Below, piece after piece: positions 5,188 through 7,775 of a stretch of DNA of 7,775 nucleotides. Made by a program: the position numbers and the translations under genes. The stretch spans positions 1 to 7,775 of the forward strand of contig CANONE010000104.1 of assembly GCA_947567585.1 (NCBI GenBank), in the 5' to 3' direction. This stretch comes from an uncultured Clostridia bacterium. GTDB taxonomy: Bacteria > Bacillota > Clostridia > Oscillospirales > Acutalibacteraceae. The first letter of the stretch is position 1; each line of letters opens with the position of its first letter. A model generated the notes under the pieces. It ran no database searches, was not told the origin of the DNA, and saw only the letters and a program-made list of their open reading frames with translations.

Positions 5188-6063
5188 ATGAAAAAGATAA
5201 GAAAAGCAGTGATTCCGGCGGCGGGTCTGGGAACCCGGGTGCTGCCCGCCACAAAAGCGATGCCCAAAGAAATGCTGCCCATTGTGGATAAGCCGGCCAT
5301 CCAATATATTGTGGAGGAAGCGGCGGCCTCGGGAATAGAGGAGATTCTCATTATTACAAACCGGGGCAAAGGGCTTTTAGAGGACCACTTCGACCGGGCC
5401 CCGGAGCTGGAAGAGCGCTTGGCCAGGGATCCTGGAAAGTCGGCGGTGCTGGAGGAAATTATAAGCCTGTCCAGGCTTGCGAATATTTGGTATGTCCGGC
5501 AAAAGGAGACCCTGGGCCTGGGCCATGCTGTGAACTGCGCTAGGCAGTTTATTGGGGACGAGCCCTTTGCCGTGCTTTATGGCGACGACGTAATCATTGG
5601 AAAGGACCCTGCCTGCGGCCAGCTGATGCGGGCCTATGAGGAATATGGCCTGGGCGTGGTAGGCGTAAAGGAGGTCTCCCAGGAGGCGATTCGGAAATAC
5701 TCGTCGCTAAAGGTGGAGCCCCTGGAGGGAAATTGCTACCGGTGTACGGATATGGTAGAAAAGCCCCGGCCGGGAGAGGAGTTTTCCCTGTTCTCTATTC
5801 TGGGGCGCTGTGTGCTGCCCCCGGAAATTTTTGATATTCTGGACCGTACGTCTCCCGGCGCGGGCGGGGAGATTCAACTGACCGACGCCATGAAGGAATT
5901 GGCCAGAACTCAGAGCGTAGTCGCCGTGGACTTTACCGGCAAGCGCTATGATATGGGAAATAAGCTGGGCGTGATGCAGGCGGGGGTAGAGGTAGCCCTG
6001 GAGCACCCGGAGATTGGCAAAGCCTTTCGGGCGTACTTAAAGGAGTTGGCAAAGACCCTATGA
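5188..6063 (+). CDS. galU: UTP--glucose-1-phosphate uridylyltransferase
   Basis: This 291-residue protein has the normal length for bacterial GalU/GtaB. It makes UDP-glucose from UTP and glucose 1-phosphate, feeding polysaccharides, glycolipids and galactose metabolism in the cytoplasm. The nucleotide-binding start PAAGLGTRVLPATKAMPKEM (10-29) is intact, followed by LPIVDKPAIQYIVEEA. Other landmarks are GLGHAV (110-115), the metal-binding YGDD (131-134), MVEKP (189-193), the sugar-phosphate segment GGEIQLTDA (227-235) and RYDMGNKLG (253-261). The start is fixed by AAAGGAGG 8 nt upstream. The stop overlaps the next gene's ATG as ATGA, so the P-loop gene is translationally coupled. A 32-bp hairpin stands in the leader. 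Other sugar-1-phosphate nucleotidyltransferases share the fold, but the full set of motifs makes GalU the clear choice. Confidence 0.96.
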   Translation: MKKIRKAVIPAAGLGTRVLPATKAMPKEMLPIVDKPAIQYIVEEAAASGIEEILIITNRGKGLLEDHFDRAPELEERLARDPGKSAVLEEIISLSRLANIWYVRQKETLGLGHAVNCARQFIGDEPFAVLYGDDVIIGKDPACGQLMRAYEEYGLGVVGVKEVSQEAIRKYSSLKVEPLEGNCYRCTDMVEKPRPGEEFSLFSILGRCVLPPEIFDILDRTSPGAGGEIQLTDAMKELARTQSVVAVDFTGKRYDMGNKLGVMQAGVEVALEHPEIGKAFRAYLKELAKTL

Positions 6064-6563
6064 AGCGCCTGGTGATTGTAAACGGAACCATGGGCGCGGG
6101 GAAAAGCGCTGTCTGCCGGGAGCTGAAAAAGCTCCTGGCTCCTTGCGCCTTTCTGGACGGAGACTGGTGCTGGGACATGGAACCCTTTATAGTGAATGCG
6201 GTTACAAAGGAAATGGCGTTAAAGAACATCTCTTATCTGCTGGACAGCTTCCTTTGCTGCCCGGTCTATGAAACCGTGCTTTTTTGTTGGGTGCTGCACC
6301 AGCGGGAGGTATGGGAGGACATCCTGTCCCGCCTAACCTTAGAGGATGTGGAAACACGCGTCTTCACACTGATGCTGGCTCCCTCCAGCCTCCGGACCCA
6401 CATTGAAAAGGATATGGCCGCTGGTTTACGAACCCCGGATGTACTGGAGCGGGCCCTCAGCCGCCTCTCTCTTTACGAGTCCATGAACACCGAAAAAGTG
6501 TGGGTAGACAAGATCACCCCCCAAGAAGCGGCCGCCCAAATCGCCCAAAGCCTCTTTGTATAG
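6060..6563 (+). CDS. P-loop NTPase, probable small-molecule kinase of unknown substrate
   Basis: A 167-residue single-domain protein. A clean Walker A, GTMGAGKS (9-16), directly follows the first beta strand (KRLVIVN), as in shikimate, gluconate and nucleotide kinases. FLDGDWCW (31-38) lies where such kinases bind the acceptor; the Asp residues may be catalytic or contact the substrate. YETVLFCWVLHQREVWEDIL (70-89) resembles the strand and helix that carry the substrate-side residues in AAA/kinase-like proteins of Firmicutes. Arg112 and Arg124 could serve the lid. There are no membrane segments. I cannot name the substrate. ATG 6060 overlaps the galU TGA, so expression is coupled to UDP-glucose synthesis, which may hint at a sugar or nucleotide substrate but proves nothing. 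Transcription probably ends at the hairpin near 6665-6691. Confidence 0.85.
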   Translation: MKRLVIVNGTMGAGKSAVCRELKKLLAPCAFLDGDWCWDMEPFIVNAVTKEMALKNISYLLDSFLCCPVYETVLFCWVLHQREVWEDILSRLTLEDVETRVFTLMLAPSSLRTHIEKDMAAGLRTPDVLERALSRLSLYESMNTEKVWVDKITPQEAAAQIAQSLFV

Positions 6564-6613
6564 CGCTCCCCAGCCCTCGGTTCGGAACAAAACAACTCCG
6601 GTATAAAGAGTTT

Positions 6614-6658
6614 GCGGGCTGCAGGGCGGAGCCTTGCGGTCTTAAAAGCCCATAAGAC
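6614..6658. repeat. Short dispersed palindromic repeat, copy B
   Basis: GCGGG, then the stem GCAGGGC / GCCTTGC (6621-6627, 6631-6637, loop GGA), then CGGTCTTAAAAGCC and CATAAGAC. Compared with copy A, one T-A pair became C-G and one G-C became G-U, so pairing is kept. GTCTTA and TAAGAC form a second short inverted repeat inside it. Confidence 0.6.
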
Positions 6659-6691
6659 AACAAAAGGCACGCCGCACAAAACGGCGCGCCT
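6655..6691 (-). terminator. Terminator of nrdR, possibly bidirectional
   Basis: On the minus strand AGGCGCGCC (6691-6683) pairs with GGCGTGCCT (6673-6665) with one G-U and a 9-nt loop, followed by TTTGTTG. On the plus strand the same hairpin is followed by TGATTTTCT, so it may also end the galU transcript. The two units converge here. Confidence 0.75.
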
Positions 6692-6711
6692 GATTTTCTG
6701 GTGTGTCGGGA

Positions 6712-7197
6712 TTATTTGCCCGCGTTGAGCTCATCCAGCTTTTGCTTGCTGCTGATGATTTTGCTCAGCTCGTCCATGAAGCTGTTGACATCCTTAAACT
6801 GCCGGTAAACAGAAGCAAAACGCACGTAGGCCACTTCATCCACAGCCTTGAGCTTTTCCATAGCATAGGTTCCGATGCGCTGGGAGGAGACCTCCTTATC
6901 CAGGGAGTTCTGTAAAAGAGCCTCAATCTCATTGACAATGTGCTCAAGCGTATCCATGGAAACCGGGCGCTTTTCACAGGCTCTCAGCAGGCCGTTAAGC
7001 AGCTTCTGCCGGTCGAAAGCTTCCCGGGAGCGGTCTTTTTTAATGACCACAATAGGCACGTTTTCTATGACCTCATAGGTAGTGAATCTTTTCCCGCATT
7101 TTAGGCACTCCCGGCGGCGGCGGATGCGCTCGCCCTCGTCGGTGGGGCGGGAATCCACCACTTTGCTTTCTGTGTAACCGCAGTAGGGGCACTTCAA
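6712..7197 (-). CDS. nrdR: Transcriptional repressor NrdR
   Basis: This 161-residue protein has the full family length. It has an N-terminal zinc ribbon with Cys3, Cys6, Cys31 and Cys34 (MKCPYCGYTESKVVDSRP, then RRRECLKCGKRFTTYE), followed by an ATP-cone (about 49-139) with VIKKDRSREAFDRQKLLNGL and the signature VAYVRFASVYRQFKD (122-136). NrdR binds ATP or dATP and represses ribonucleotide reductase genes through paired NrdR boxes. No ribonucleotide reductase gene and no convincing NrdR box are in this window. The start is TTG 7197, with GAGGGAG (7214-7208) 10 nt upstream; an ATG that touches this site opens only a 3-codon frame (ATG TTG TAA). It is a single-gene unit with its own promoter and terminator. 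Confidence 0.97.
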   Translation of the reverse strand: MKCPYCGYTESKVVDSRPTDEGERIRRRRECLKCGKRFTTYEVIENVPIVVIKKDRSREAFDRQKLLNGLLRACEKRPVSMDTLEHIVNEIEALLQNSLDKEVSSQRIGTYAMEKLKAVDEVAYVRFASVYRQFKDVNSFMDELSKIISSKQKLDELNAGK

Positions 7198-7234
7198 TTT
7201 ACAACATCTCCCTCAAAATCGTGATATCCCTTTT

Positions 7235-7263
7235 ATTATACACGAACTGCCCCTTAAAAGCAA
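7235..7263 (-). promoter_or_regulatory. Vegetative promoter of nrdR
   Basis: On the minus strand TTGCTT (7263-7258) and a perfect TATAAT (7240-7235) with a 17-bp spacer. Transcription would start near 7228, about 30 nt before the TTG start. Confidence 0.85.
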
Positions 7264-7385
7264 GAACTTTTCTAAATAGTCCCTGCTCCAGGCAACCGCC
7301 GCGTACCAGCCCTCCGGAATCCAAAACGGGCCGGGATATTCACGATTGCCAGCAGGAGAGTTTCCCATTCATGGAGGCGGGTATA

Positions 7386-7775
7386 ATGCAGGAAAAGACC
7401 TATGCAACGCCATTGGGCGCGATTCACTATTGGGTCCACATCATAGATATGAAAACTGTCACGTTGGTTTTTCTGCCGGGACTGACAGCGGATCACAGAC
7501 TGTTTGATAAGCAAATTGCGTACTTTAAAAATAAATATAATGTCCTTGTGTGGGACGCCCCCGCTCACGGGGCCTCCTGGCCGTTCCAATTTGACTTTGA
7601 CCTGTTTGATAAGGCGAAATGGCTGAACGGAATTTTGGAACGGGAAGGAATAGAAAGACCTGTTATTGTAGGGCAGTCCATGGGCGGCTATGTTGGACAG
7701 GCGTACGCGGAATTATATCCGGATAAATTAAAAGGCTTTGTCTCTATTGATTCGGCCCCATTGCAAAGGAAGTAT
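7386..7775 (+). CDS. Alpha/beta hydrolase, partial (N-terminal part)
   Basis: The first 130 residues are seen; the right edge cuts the gene. Strand 3 and the oxyanion loop are at VTLVFLPGLTADHRLF (25-40), the next strand is YNVLVWDAPAHGAS (51-64), and the nucleophile elbow is VIVGQSMGGYVGQ (93-105) with Ser98 in the G-x-S-x-G motif. The catalytic His and acid would lie beyond the edge or close to it. Substrate cannot be told; esterase, lipase-like or C-C hydrolase members share these motifs. ATG 7386 has GGAGG (7373-7377) 8 nt upstream; an in-frame ATG at 7371, served by AGGAGAG (7354-7360), would add MEAGI. My count gives 180 G+C in the 390 bases (46 percent), clearly below neighbours such as galU, with more AAA, AAT and TAT codons. 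This hints at more recent arrival, weakly. I see no clear promoter. Confidence 0.85.
   Translation, partial: MQEKTYATPLGAIHYWVHIIDMKTVTLVFLPGLTADHRLFDKQIAYFKNKYNVLVWDAPAHGASWPFQFDFDLFDKAKWLNGILEREGIERPVIVGQSMGGYVGQAYAELYPDKLKGFVSIDSAPLQRKY

Noticed and set aside
4464..5291. 275-codon open frame on the plus strand
   Set aside because: It crosses the RING protein gene, the intergenic region and the start of galU in another frame. Its translation is low-complexity and frame-shadow-like.
7199..7263. NrdR box in the nrdR promoter (autoregulation)
   Set aside because: I looked for the paired ACAC...GTGT-type 16-mer boxes near the promoter and found no convincing pair.
7382..7387. TATAAT just before the hydrolase start as a -10 box
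   Set aside because: It overlaps the ATG, and no acceptable -35 box lies 16-18 bp upstream. It is explained by the spacer between ribosome-binding site and ATG.
7272..7589. 105-codon minus-strand frame opposite the hydrolase
   Set aside because: The plus strand has a clear alpha/beta hydrolase with oxyanion loop and GQSMGG; the minus-strand translation has no domain.

Overview
The window looks like chromosomal DNA of a moderately GC-rich Firmicute, most likely a Clostridia / Oscillospiraceae-type gut anaerobe. The reasons are strong Shine-Dalgarno sites, repeated use of GTG and TTG starts, consensus vegetative promoters with 17-bp spacers, an EndoA-type MazF, a DUF2089 zinc-ribbon regulator, NrdR, and a bacterial RING-type membrane protein of a kind common in this class. 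No phage, transposon, CRISPR, tRNA or rRNA is visible. The placement is an inference from gene families, not from a marker gene.

Layout. (1) 1-979, minus strand: a promoter drives a three-gene unit. It encodes a DUF2089 regulator, an unrecognised 47-residue basic protein, and a protein with a SHOCT-like N-terminus that runs off the left edge. Each gene overlaps the next through ATGA. (2) 1213-1575, plus strand: an EndoA/MazF-type toxin without an adjacent antitoxin gene. (3) 1576-2919, minus strand: CCA-adding enzyme or a close tRNA nucleotidyltransferase relative. Its stop codon abuts that of mazF, and the mazF terminator lies inside the cca coding end. (4) 2946-3071: divergent promoters for cca and a SEC-C protein gene, with a short palindromic repeat between them. 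(5) 3108-3602, plus strand: SEC-C zinc-motif protein, then a terminator. (6) 3871-4929, plus strand: RING/zinc-ribbon membrane protein with its own promoter. (7) 5188-6563, plus strand: galU and a P-loop kinase-like gene joined by ATGA, preceded by a long near-perfect hairpin. (8) 6712-7197, minus strand: nrdR, with promoter and terminator. (9) 7386 to the right edge, plus strand: the first 130 residues of an alpha/beta hydrolase with lower GC.

Most genes are housekeeping: tRNA 3'-end maturation, UDP-glucose supply, ribonucleotide reductase control and mRNA-cleaving stress control. Each small unit has its own promoter. The least explained parts are the DUF2089 / 47-aa / SHOCT-like unit, the lone mazF with its terminator in cca, the hairpin before galU, the P-loop gene coupled to galU, and a short dispersed palindromic repeat present in two clear copies and one degraded copy. 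I did not find an obvious new multi-gene defence or mobile system.
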